A stretch of DNA of 42,198 nt from an uncultured Pelagibacteraceae bacterium (GTDB taxonomy: Bacteria > Pseudomonadota > Alphaproteobacteria > Pelagibacterales > Pelagibacteraceae). Shown piece after piece: positions 15,629-24,098 of the stretch. Position 1 is the stretch's first letter, and each line of letters begins with the position of its first letter. The DNA lies in NCBI GenBank assembly GCA_902578255.1, contig CACHCH010000010.1, forward strand, positions 1 through 42,198, in the 5' to 3' direction. The notes beneath the pieces were generated by a model. The model did no database searches. It saw only the letters and a program-made list of their open reading frames with translations, and was not told the origin of the DNA. A program made the translations under genes and the position numbers.

Positions 15629-16756
15629 TTAAATCACTTTTGACGCAAGTTCTGAACCCTTTACCAAAGACTCAAGTTTTTTGTAAACTATATTTTCATC
15701 AACATTTCCAAAGCCAGCAAAAGTACTAAATCCACAGTCTGTTCCTGCTAATAATTGTTCTGCATCAATGACTTTAGAAAAAGTTAAAATTCTGTTCTTT
15801 ACAACCTCGGGATGTTCTACAAAATTAGTCGTTGAATCTATTACACCTGGGGCAATTATTTTATCATTTGGAACTTTTAAATTTTCAAAAATTTTCCACT
15901 CATGAGAATGTCTCGGATTAGATGATTCAATTAAGTAGGTTTGAACATTAGCTTTTAATGCAATTGGCATAATCTTTTCTAAAGGAATATCGTGTAAATG
16001 AGGACCTTCATAATTTCCCCAACAGATATGAAGTCTTATGTTAGAACTATCTATATTCTTTATAGCGTTGTTAAGACACTCTATTTGTTTTTCTGCTCTA
16101 ATCAAAAATTCTTTTTCATCCAAATCTTTAAAAGTCATGTGTCTTGCTAGAGCTAAATCAGGACAATCCAACTGTAATTTTATTCCATTTGACGTAATTT
16201 CTTCGTATTCCTCTCTCATTAAATTTGATAAATTTTCTAAATAGTCATCATCGTTTTTATAAAATTTATTTGGTAAAAAAGCAGATATAACACCAGGCGA
16301 CGCAGCATTCATAAAACCAGTTTTATGAGTATTTTTATTTAATGCTTTTTTAAAATTACTAATATCTTTAGTTAAAGATGATTTATCTTTTATTTTGAGC
16401 TCACCAGTACAACATGGTCTTGTATATTTAGGTGTACCGCCGGTTCTTGCAATCCTTTCCTTATAAGATGGAAAGTCATCTAAATCCTTAGGCGCTTTCC
16501 TCTCACTTTCGCCAGAAAAACCGTCTAATCTATCTTTAACATAAGTTGCATAGCTGATCTTTGACATTTCACCGTCACTTACAATATCTATACCTACATT
16601 AATTTGTTTTTTAACTACATCATTTACATCTCTTCTAACTATTTGATCAAATTTATTTAAGTCAATTTTTTGATTTTGGTCTTTCTTAAATAAAAGGTCT
16701 GATAATTCATGTGATCTAGGCAAACTTCCTACATGAGTTGTTTTAATTTTACCCAT
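15629..16756 (-). CDS. MetE-core (cobalamin-independent methionine synthase C-terminal domain-like) methyltransferase
   Basis: A 375-aa protein equivalent to the catalytic C-terminal half of MetE, without the N-terminal domain. The zinc ligands align as His243 and Cys245 (HICWGN), Glu277 (LIESSN) and Cys341 (GTDCGFST), so it should activate a thiol and transfer a methyl or alkyl group. THVGSLPR at residues 7-14 is the usual start of the barrel. Relatives include short methionine synthases and epoxyalkane:coenzyme M transferase-like enzymes; the acceptor here is unknown. Its place between a double-NTF2 gene (3 bp upstream) and the ABC importer suggests it demethylates or dealkylates the imported compound (inference). 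Confidence 0.88.
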   Translation of the reverse strand: MGKIKTTHVGSLPRSHELSDLLFKKDQNQKIDLNKFDQIVRRDVNDVVKKQINVGIDIVSDGEMSKISYATYVKDRLDGFSGESERKAPKDLDDFPSYKERIARTGGTPKYTRPCCTGELKIKDKSSLTKDISNFKKALNKNTHKTGFMNAASPGVISAFLPNKFYKNDDDYLENLSNLMREEYEEITSNGIKLQLDCPDLALARHMTFKDLDEKEFLIRAEKQIECLNNAIKNIDSSNIRLHICWGNYEGPHLHDIPLEKIMPIALKANVQTYLIESSNPRHSHEWKIFENLKVPNDKIIAPGVIDSTTNFVEHPEVVKNRILTFSKVIDAEQLLAGTDCGFSTFAGFGNVDENIVYKKLESLVKGSELASKVI

Positions 16757-16759
16757 AAA

Positions 16760-17722
16760 TCAATTCATTAAAATTTGTTTCCATATAGCCACTTCATCAA
16801 ACAAAACCCATTCTCTTATAACTTTCCCATCACTTATCTCAGCATGATTAATCCCCATTATAAAAATATTTTTATTTGTTGCTTCTCCAAAGTCAGACGT
16901 TTTATTTGAGTGATTCGCATCCAAAAACCATCTTACGGAGGCCTTAGGATTTTTACCTTGCTCCTCTAAATATCCAATATGTTCAATTGAAAATTTAAAA
17001 TTACTAAAAGCTCCCTTTAGTGATTGCCAAAATTTCTCTATATCTTCTCTTCCATGGCCAATTTTATTTCCTGGCCAGTAAATACTTGCTGCCCTTGCGT
17101 AATCAGAAAAATTATAATCATTGGTAAAAATTGTATTGAGTATATTCGAATATTTTACTCCAACTGAGTCTTTGGGTGCAGGATTTGGTCTATATTCTGA
17201 TTTCATGTCAGATTTTAAAGTAAATATTTTTTTAGAATTTTCTAAACCACCTTCGTTTTCAATTATTTTTTGAGCAAATTCTTTAGGAGTAAAACCTATT
17301 TGTCTTACCATAGCTCCTTGATCTCTTACAATCCATTCGTCATAAACTTGATTATTTTTACACGCACAATCAGCAATAACTCTATAATAAATATTTTTAC
17401 CAGATGGTTTTCCATATAAACCATTTCCAAGGTGAGTACCTTTACTTAAAATTCTATGAGATGAATGATAACCATCCTCTGCGTCTTTGTTCCAAATAAC
17501 ATCTTCACCTAGTAATTGTCTATTTGGAAATTCTCTTAAAGTTGCAAATGTTGCATCTATAACTGGCTTATTACCATAGGTTACTCCAAAGGGAGACCTC
17601 ACTGGAATATTTTCAGTATAATAATTAGCAATAGAATTAACGTCTTTACCTTCCCAAATTTGTTTTGTAATTTTAAGAATATAATCAGGAAAACTTTTAT
17701 ATTTTTTATCAAAACCTTTCAT
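16760..17722 (-). CDS. Tandem NTF2/SnoaL-like double-domain protein (minus arm)
   Basis: A 320-aa soluble protein made of two NTF2-like units, about residues 10-150 and 190-318. Unit 1 closes with DEWIVRDQGAMVRQIGF and unit 2 with VIREWVLFDEVAIWKQI, both matching the last strand-helix of SnoaL-like ester cyclases. GREDIEKFWQSLKGAF is the characteristic helix in unit 2. The fold binds hydrophobic or lactone-like small molecules, but no active site can be assigned. It overlaps the bicupin gene by one base and precedes the MetE-core gene by 3 bp. A distant paralogue is transcribed divergently at 18716. Confidence 0.82.
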   Translation of the reverse strand: MKGFDKKYKSFPDYILKITKQIWEGKDVNSIANYYTENIPVRSPFGVTYGNKPVIDATFATLREFPNRQLLGEDVIWNKDAEDGYHSSHRILSKGTHLGNGLYGKPSGKNIYYRVIADCACKNNQVYDEWIVRDQGAMVRQIGFTPKEFAQKIIENEGGLENSKKIFTLKSDMKSEYRPNPAPKDSVGVKYSNILNTIFTNDYNFSDYARAASIYWPGNKIGHGREDIEKFWQSLKGAFSNFKFSIEHIGYLEEQGKNPKASVRWFLDANHSNKTSDFGEATNKNIFIMGINHAEISDGKVIREWVLFDEVAIWKQILMN

Positions 17723-18666
17723 TAGATTTGAGTTACGCAGTTTAATAAACTTTCCTCTTTACTGTCTATACTAATATTTACATTTGAATTTATTGGAATT
17801 GAAATCGTGTCTTTAGAATTAAGATTTACTTCAAAATCTTCAATTTGTATATGCCATGAACCTATTTGTGAAAACATCACTGTTGGCTTTGAGAATTTTA
17901 AATTATTTATTTTACCCTTTTTTGACTTTAAAATTGATAAATTAAATCCAGTATTTTGATTAATAATAGGAGAGAAAGTTTTATTTTGGAAATGGTTACC
18001 AAGTATTTGGGTAATTTTAAAATTTTCATTTAATTTTACTTCATGATTAGTTCTTTTAGAAAACTTGCAAATAAATTTTTCAATCTCGCTTAAGTTGTAA
18101 TTATCAAATTTTTTAATTTCTTCTGAAGATATTGGATTAAGAAGTGTTTTATCTTTAGGAATATTATTTTTGGACAAATCAATTAAAGTGTTATCATTTA
18201 AAAGTGCCATACCAGTTGTTTTTGCTTTTTCTAATACGCTTGGTAGCCAAGTAATTATTCCAGGATCATCTCCGCCAAGCACTACAAACATGGTTCCTTC
18301 CTGATCACCTGCATTTTCAAATCCTCTAAACATATTTGTAGGCATTGAAATAATATCTCCAGCACCTAAAATGGTTTCACACTTACCCTCATTACCCCAA
18401 TAAAATCTCCATTTTCCAGAAAAAATAATAAAAACTTCAGCAGTTGTATGACTGTGTAAGCCAGAGCCATTTCTTGGCATCGCAGAAACAGCACCTAAAT
18501 TAAAACTATGTGGTCTAGAAATTTTAACTGATTGGCTTATATCTTCTGCCACTCCTGGACCTACAATTGAATAGTTTTTTCTATCTCTATGTCCCTCAAG
18601 CTTCCCTTCTACAAATGGAAGTTTACTTGGGACAAGATCTGAAAATTTTGCTAATTTTAAATTCAT
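17722..18666 (-). CDS. Bicupin protein
   Basis: A 314-aa protein with two cupin barrels. In the first, motif 1 reads GLHSHTTAEVFIIFSG (His71, His73, Glu77), a full metal-binding set on that side, while motif 2 reads PTNMFRGFEN, with Arg114 where the fourth ligand His normally lies. The second barrel (about residues 210-310) is degenerate, with a weak LNSKDTISIPINSNV match. Enzyme or sensor roles are both possible. It is the first gene of the minus arm, starting 49 bp from the divergent plus arm, and overlaps the next gene by one base. Substrate unknown. Confidence 0.82.
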   Translation of the reverse strand: MNLKLAKFSDLVPSKLPFVEGKLEGHRDRKNYSIVGPGVAEDISQSVKISRPHSFNLGAVSAMPRNGSGLHSHTTAEVFIIFSGKWRFYWGNEGKCETILGAGDIISMPTNMFRGFENAGDQEGTMFVVLGGDDPGIITWLPSVLEKAKTTGMALLNDNTLIDLSKNNIPKDKTLLNPISSEEIKKFDNYNLSEIEKFICKFSKRTNHEVKLNENFKITQILGNHFQNKTFSPIINQNTGFNLSILKSKKGKINNLKFSKPTVMFSQIGSWHIQIEDFEVNLNSKDTISIPINSNVNISIDSKEESLLNCVTQI

Positions 18667-18715
18667 ATATTTATTTATTTATAAATGTGATAAAGAAATA
18701 TTCCAATAAAAATAT
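18667..18715. promoter_or_regulatory. Bidirectional promoter region of the ABC/NTF2 cluster
   Basis: Only 49 bp separate the bicupin start (minus) and the double-NTF2 start (plus). The stretch is almost pure A+T and includes ATTTATTTATTTATAAAT. Both transcripts of the cluster must start here or within the opposite gene, so co-regulation is likely. No clear hexamer pair or operator can be fixed by eye, and neither gene shows a good Shine-Dalgarno. Confidence 0.4.
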
Positions 18716-19804
18716 ATGCTAATAGAACAATTTGATACAGGATTAAAATCAAAGAAAGATATAAAGGATATTAATCTTTCCCCAAAAGAAAATCACACAA
18801 ACAAACTCTTTGTAAGAAATGAACTTAAAAAAATTTTTTATAGTAAAAATAAAAATCTAGAAAAAAATTTACAAAAACTCTTTGATAAAGATTTAAAAGT
18901 AAATTGTTTTCATCCAATTAATGAATTTGATAGTTTAGATAATTTAAAAAGCAAATTTTATGAACCATTGTTTAAAGCATTTCCAGATTTAGAAAGAAGA
19001 GAATTAATGGTTGTTGGTGGTGCTTTTAGGGATAAGATTCAAGTAGGATCAATTTCAACACTATCTGGAATATTCAAAAATCCTTGGCTTGGAGTTAATC
19101 CAAATTTTAAAATGATAAACTTAAGATGCTGTGAAATTCATGAAATAAAAAATGGAAAAATAATTGAAAGCCATATTCTTATTGATACCCTAGATTTTAT
19201 TCGACAATTGGGGATTTGGCCCATTAATAAATCTAGAGGATCTGAAGGTTCATGGCTTAGTCCATATAATACGGATGGTTTAGATTTTTATGAGGAAGAT
19301 TTTAATGTTTCAAAAAATAATTTAAGACAAGCCATGGAGATGAATAGAAGTTTAAATTATAAGCCAGAATTAGAAAATTTAAGTGATCAAGAATTAAAAG
19401 ATAGACTTTTAAGTCATCCACAAAAAGAATTTTGGCACAAAGATATGATTTGGTATGGGCCATGTGGGATTGGAACATCAAGAAGTTTAGAAGGATTTAT
19501 AGATATGCATCAATTACCTTTTAGAAAGTCTTTTAGTCAGAGGGATTACTTTAAATTAGGCCATTACTGTGAAATAGGAGATGGAAAATTTTCACTTTGC
19601 GCTGGGTGGCACAGCTTAGATGCAAATTATGGAAAAAATGATTGGCTTGGTTATACCGCTGAAAACCAAAATATTACAATGAGAGTCATGGATTTCTACC
19701 ATCATGATGAGGGAAAAATAAGAGAGAATTGGGTCCCTATAGACATCGCCCATATATTAACCCAAATTGGGGTTGATATTTTTGAATTAATTAAAAAATT
19801 ATAA
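18716..19804 (+). CDS. Tandem NTF2/SnoaL-like double-domain protein (plus arm)
   Basis: A 362-aa protein with two NTF2-like units, about residues 55-170 and 225-358. The unit ends HILIDTLDFIRQLGIWP and REDYF-like elements mirror the minus-arm paralogue (IVRDQGAMVRQIGF), and the second ends RENWVPIDIAHILTQIG. The second unit has a Cys-Gly motif WYGPCGIGTSR and many aromatic and His residues (HSLDANYGK, YHHDEGK) that could build a ligand pocket. No signal peptide, so cytosolic. The stop overlaps the ATPase start by one base, linking it firmly to transport of the unknown substrate. Confidence 0.82.
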   Translation: MLIEQFDTGLKSKKDIKDINLSPKENHTNKLFVRNELKKIFYSKNKNLEKNLQKLFDKDLKVNCFHPINEFDSLDNLKSKFYEPLFKAFPDLERRELMVVGGAFRDKIQVGSISTLSGIFKNPWLGVNPNFKMINLRCCEIHEIKNGKIIESHILIDTLDFIRQLGIWPINKSRGSEGSWLSPYNTDGLDFYEEDFNVSKNNLRQAMEMNRSLNYKPELENLSDQELKDRLLSHPQKEFWHKDMIWYGPCGIGTSRSLEGFIDMHQLPFRKSFSQRDYFKLGHYCEIGDGKFSLCAGWHSLDANYGKNDWLGYTAENQNITMRVMDFYHHDEGKIRENWVPIDIAHILTQIGVDIFELIKKL

Positions 19805-20859
19805 TGTCAAATATAAAATTTACCAACATTCATAAATCCTTTGGAGCAAATAAAATAATAAATAATTTTAATCTTCAGGGAAAAGAAGATGAATTTTTAG
19901 TTTTGGTTGGTCCATCGGGTTGTGGAAAGTCTACCTTGTTAAGAATGATTGCTGGATTGGAACAGATAGATGAAGGTGAAATACATATTAATGATCAATT
20001 AGTTAATGAATTACATCCCTCAAAAAGAGAAACTGCAATGGTTTTTCAATCATATGCGTTGTATCCACATATGAATGTCTTCGAAAACATGTCTTTTGGT
20101 CTTAAAATAGAAAAGCGACCAAAGGAAGAAATTGAACAAAAAGTAATGCAGGCTGCAAAAATTTTAAAAATTGAGGAACTGTTAGAGAGAAGACCAAAAC
20201 AGCTTTCTGGTGGTCAACGACAAAGAGTTGCAATCGGAAGAGCTATAACAAGAAATCCTAAAATTTTTTTATTCGATGAACCATTATCTAACCTTGACGC
20301 TGCACTTAGAGCTGAAATGAGAGTTGAAATCTCTAAATTACATAATCAAATCAAAACAAATATGATTTATGTAACACACGACCAAGTTGAGGCAATGACA
20401 CTAGCTGATAGAATAGTTATATTAAATCATGGCAATATTGAACAGGTAGGTACACCTGATGAAATCTACAGTGATCCTGCAAATATTTTTGTTGCTCAAT
20501 TTATTGGAACTCCAAAAATGAATATCCTTAAAATAAGTAGTGATCATATAATCTCAAATAATGAAATTAATTTTTTAGGTAATAAAGTTAAATTAGATAA
20601 ATTAAATTTTTCTAAAAAAGATTATTACCTAGGCATAAGACCCGAACATTTTAATGTATCAGAAAATAATGAATATAATTTCAATCCGAAAGTAGATTTA
20701 ATTGAAAATTTAGGTAATGAAAAAATTGCTTATATTAAAATAGATCAATATGAAATAAGTACTAAAATATCTAGCAAACTCAATATAGAGAATACAATTG
20801 GGTTTAATTCCAAAGATATTTTTGTTTTTGATGAAACTGGAAAAAGAATTAAATCTTAA
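19804..20859 (+). CDS. ABC importer ATPase, MalK/UgpC type
   Basis: A 351-aa ATPase that powers the CUT1 importer. Walker A GPSGCGKST (36-44), Q-loop VFQSYALYPHMNVFENM, signature LSGGQRQ (134-140), Walker B FLFDEPLSNLD (155-165) and switch His192 are all intact. The C-terminal TOBE region, about residues 235-351, is present as in MalK/UgpC. It lies on the opposite strand from the permeases and binding protein but within the same divergent cluster; no other CUT1 ATPase is in the window, so pairing is strongly inferred. The 3' end overlaps the HisD-family gene by 4 bp. Confidence 0.92.
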   Translation: MSNIKFTNIHKSFGANKIINNFNLQGKEDEFLVLVGPSGCGKSTLLRMIAGLEQIDEGEIHINDQLVNELHPSKRETAMVFQSYALYPHMNVFENMSFGLKIEKRPKEEIEQKVMQAAKILKIEELLERRPKQLSGGQRQRVAIGRAITRNPKIFLFDEPLSNLDAALRAEMRVEISKLHNQIKTNMIYVTHDQVEAMTLADRIVILNHGNIEQVGTPDEIYSDPANIFVAQFIGTPKMNILKISSDHIISNNEINFLGNKVKLDKLNFSKKDYYLGIRPEHFNVSENNEYNFNPKVDLIENLGNEKIAYIKIDQYEISTKISSKLNIENTIGFNSKDIFVFDETGKRIKS

Positions 20860-22143
20860 TTTTGAAAGCCATATTTTCTTAATCTAGCATCACCAGTTCT
20901 TGCATGAGCCTCCATACCTTCGTATCTTGATATTCTTGCACAAGCTGCCCCCACAGTTTTTGTAGATTCTTTTGACATTCTTTGAAAACTTAGAGTTTTT
21001 ATAAATTTACCAACAAATAATCCTCCAGTATATCTACCCGCACCTTTCGTTGGCAAAATATGGTTAGTCCCTGAACATTTATCACCGTAAGCAACTGTTG
21101 TTTCTTCACCAATAAATAGCGATCCGTAATTCTTTAATCTTTTGTGATACCAATCAAGATTTTGGGTTTGTACTTCCAAATGTTCAGGCGCATATTCGTC
21201 ACTAATAGTAGCAATTTCCTCATCAGTGTCACATAAAATAACTTCACCATAATCTCTCCATGCTGCACCAGCGTTTTCTCTTGGTAAATCTGGAAGTTCG
21301 GCGATTAATTCTGGAACTCGTTTAATAACATAATCTGCAATTCTTTTACTTTTAGTATAAAGCCATGCTGGTGAGTTATATCCGTGTTCAGCTTGACCAA
21401 CTAAATCAACTGCAACAAGTTCTTCGTCAGCTTTATCATCAGCTATTACTGCTATCTCAGTTGGTCCTGCAAATAAATCAATTCCAACCTTTCCAAATAA
21501 AATTCTTTTTGCTTCTGCTACAAATTGATTTCCTGGTCCAACTAACATGTCTGCAGGTTCGTTACCAAATAATCCGTTAGTCATTGCTGCAATAGCTTGT
21601 ACACCTCCAAGGTTTAATATTGAATCTGCACCACAAAGATCAGCAGTATAAACAATAGAAGGGTGAACTCCTACACCTGGTTTTGGTGAGCTAGCTACAA
21701 TTATGTTTTTTACTCCAGCTACTTTAGCAGTTGTAACACTCATTACGGCTGACGCGATATGAGCATATCTACCAGCTGGCACATAACAACCTGCAGTGTT
21801 AACTGGTATTAATTTTTGGCCAGCATATAAACCATCTGATAATTCTACTTCAAAGTCTTGACCATAATTCTTTAATTGGGCCTCAGCAAATTTTCTTACT
21901 CTTTCATGAGAAAACTGAATGTCATCTTTTGTTTTTTGATCTAAATTTTTTTTAATTTCCTCAATTTTTTCTTTTGAAACAATTACATCTCCTTCATATT
22001 TATCAAACTTTTTTTGAGAGTGCTTTGCAACCTTCTTCTTTAGTTTTTTCTATATCTTTGAGAATATTTTCAACAATTTCCCTAGTCTTAGTATCATCTG
22101 TTGAAGATGTTTTTGGAGATTTTTTTAAATATGTTATTGCCAT
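20856..22143 (-). pseudogene. HisD-family dehydrogenase (HpsN-like), split by a 1-nt frameshift
   Basis: The family oxidises an alcohol to an acid with NAD and zinc. The reading frame starts at ATG 22143 and encodes an N-terminus through KEEGCKALSKK, then breaks; the rest continues in another frame from KFDKYEGDV to the stop at 20856. Removing one base from the T7 run at 22009-22015 (A7 on the coding strand) restores 428 aa, a normal HisD length. Zinc and catalytic residues are kept (QAEHG, PEHLE, GDKCSGTNHILPT, EAHA). The RYTGGLFVGKF segment is unlike true histidine-biosynthesis HisD and resembles HpsN, the sulfopropanediol dehydrogenase. Sequencing error, true mutation or slippage are all possible. 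It lies 60 bp downstream of the Pta-family gene. Confidence 0.78.
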
Positions 22144-22203
22144 TATATTTTTCTAAATAAATTATTTACTTAAATGAATTTAATAAAAATATCAATGAAT
22201 CAA

Positions 22204-23115
22204 TTAGTCAAGAGCAACTACTGCTGCAGCAATAGAAGCCAATCTTGCTGGAGCTTCATCAGATCTACTTGTAATTACCACTGGAACTTTGCCACCAATC
22301 ACAACACCCGCAGCACAAGCACCCATAAAATATATCATCATTTTTACTAAAGCGTTTCCTGCTTCAACACTAGGAACTAATAACACATCTGCTTCTCCTG
22401 CTACTGAATTTTTTATACCTTTTATACTTGCTGATTTTTTTGAAATACTATTATCAAAAGCTAGTGGTCCAAACACATCTGCATTTAAATTTTCTTTTTC
22501 TGCCAATTTTGTGAGTTCTGCTGCCTCTAATGAAGTAGGCACACTCTCAATTACTTCTTCTGTTGCTGATAATATAGATACTTTTGGTCGTGAAATACCA
22601 ATTCTGTGTGAGAAGTCTATGACGTTTTTAAGAATATGCATTTTTGTTTTAATATTAGGCAATACATTTAAGGCACCATCAGTAATAATTAATGGTGCAT
22701 CTTCTTTTTCAATAGTCATGTGCCATATATGACTTAATCGAGTTTTACCCATCAAATTATATTCACGCTTTAGTACTTCTTTCATTAAAATGTCAGTATG
22801 AATATGACCTTTTACAATTATCCTCACTTTATCTTCACTTGCTAGTTTAGCTGCTATAGGGGCTGTATTGTTTTCTACAGGTTCATCAATAATTTCATAT
22901 TTAGAAATATCCCATTTCAAATCTTCAGCACATTTTTGAATTTCTTTTTTATCTCCAATAAAAATTGGCTCTATTAAATTCTCTTTAACTGCATCTTGAA
23001 CAGATAGCATTGGCAAGGGCATTCCTGCATTTACAACTGCTGCTTTAACACCTTTTTTTTTATGCGCCACATCTAGCAGGCTGTTTGGGCAGACAATTTC
23101 TTTATTAGAAAGCAT
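22204..23115 (-). CDS. pta: Phosphate acetyl/butyryltransferase family enzyme
   Basis: A 303-aa enzyme of the PTA_PTB family that interconverts acyl phosphate and acyl-CoA. Family landmarks are IVKGHIHTDILMKEVL, ITDGALNVLPN, KVSILSATEEV and a C-terminal DVLLVPSVEAGNALVKMM with GVVIGGKVPVVITSRSD. In sulfonate degraders such an enzyme converts acetyl phosphate from Xsc into acetyl-CoA; that role fits this neighbourhood but Xsc is not in view. It is also similar to Ptb, so the acyl group is not certain. It is transcribed toward the HisD-family gene and divergently from the BASS symporter across 137 bp. Confidence 0.88.
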   Translation of the reverse strand: MLSNKEIVCPNSLLDVAHKKKGVKAAVVNAGMPLPMLSVQDAVKENLIEPIFIGDKKEIQKCAEDLKWDISKYEIIDEPVENNTAPIAAKLASEDKVRIIVKGHIHTDILMKEVLKREYNLMGKTRLSHIWHMTIEKEDAPLIITDGALNVLPNIKTKMHILKNVIDFSHRIGISRPKVSILSATEEVIESVPTSLEAAELTKLAEKENLNADVFGPLAFDNSISKKSASIKGIKNSVAGEADVLLVPSVEAGNALVKMMIYFMGACAAGVVIGGKVPVVITSRSDEAPARLASIAAAVVALD

Positions 23116-23252
23116 TGGTAATGTTTATTATTAATATATAATTAAAAGTATATAGGCAATTGTTCCTAATTTTACTAACTAAATTTTTCTATAAACATTC
23201 TAATGTATATTTATTTTATTAACCTTTCTCATAGTGCTATGATATTTGTGCT

Positions 23253-24098
23253 ATGGAAATAGTAACAACAATTGCACCAATAGTTTTAGCCCTAATCATG
23301 CTAGGATTGGGTCTTGGTCTTTCAATTAAAGATTTCACAAGAATATTAAAAACCCCGAGGGATTTTATTGTAGGTTTTTTTTCTCAATTAATTTTGTTGC
23401 CAATTGTAGCTTTAATCATTGCCCTAAGTCTCGATCTTCCCTCTGCTATAGCTGTTGGTCTAATGATTATTGCTGCTGCACCGGGTGGTGTTACTTCAAA
23501 TGTTTTAACAAAATTTGCTAATGGAGATGTAGCTTTATCTATTTCTTTAACTGCAGTGACCAGTTTAATTTGTATTATTACAATTCCAATAATTGTAATC
23601 AGTTCTGCTGATATATTGGGTGTTACTATTGCAAAAGAAATCTCAGTAATTGGAATAGCTTTGAAAATGGCTTTAGTGGTTACAGTCCCTGTAATAATTG
23701 GAATGATTATAAGAGGTTTTGCTGAAAATTTTATTTTATCTAAAATTTATTTAATTAATAAATTAACAGGATGGTTATTTGTAATCGTATTTATTGCAAT
23801 ATGGATTGAAGAAAAAGATAATATTTTAACTTATCTTGCTCAGGCGGGTTTAGCGGTATTAATTTTAAATGTTGCGATGATGGTATTGGCATACTTTATT
23901 GCTAAAAAGTTTGTATCAGGGGTAGCACAACAAAAATGTATTGCATTAGAGTGTGGTCTACAGAATGGAACTTTAGCAGTGTTTGTTGCAACATTAATAT
24001 TTGATGAGGTAGCTTATATGGTGCCAACAGGAGCCTATGCACTGCTAATGTATATAACTGGATTTATTTTTATTTATATCTTAAGAAAAAATAATTAA
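23253..24098 (+). CDS. BASS-family (bile acid:Na+ symporter type) transporter
   Basis: A 281-aa inner-membrane protein with about nine or ten helices. The opening MLGLGLGLSIKDFTRILKTPRDFIVGFFSQ and the later AAAPGGVTSNVLTKFANGDVALS (the Pro-Gly crossover and sodium-site region) mark the SBF/BASS family, as does ECGLQNGTLAVFVA. Members move organic acids with Na+, including pyruvate and sulfonated compounds in other organisms; the cargo here is open. Located between the pta-like gene and a regulator, it may be a second uptake or efflux path for the sulfonate region (inference). The 3' end abuts the regulator gene with no gap. Confidence 0.88.
   Translation: MEIVTTIAPIVLALIMLGLGLGLSIKDFTRILKTPRDFIVGFFSQLILLPIVALIIALSLDLPSAIAVGLMIIAAAPGGVTSNVLTKFANGDVALSISLTAVTSLICIITIPIIVISSADILGVTIAKEISVIGIALKMALVVTVPVIIGMIIRGFAENFILSKIYLINKLTGWLFVIVFIAIWIEEKDNILTYLAQAGLAVLILNVAMMVLAYFIAKKFVSGVAQQKCIALECGLQNGTLAVFVATLIFDEVAYMVPTGAYALLMYITGFIFIYILRKNN

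Noticed and set aside
20856-22143. Reading the HisD-family gene as histidine-biosynthesis histidinol dehydrogenase
   Set aside because: The C-terminal region (RYTGGLFVGKF) differs from true HisD and there are no his genes next to it; the neighbourhood fits a sulfonate or other alcohol dehydrogenase better.
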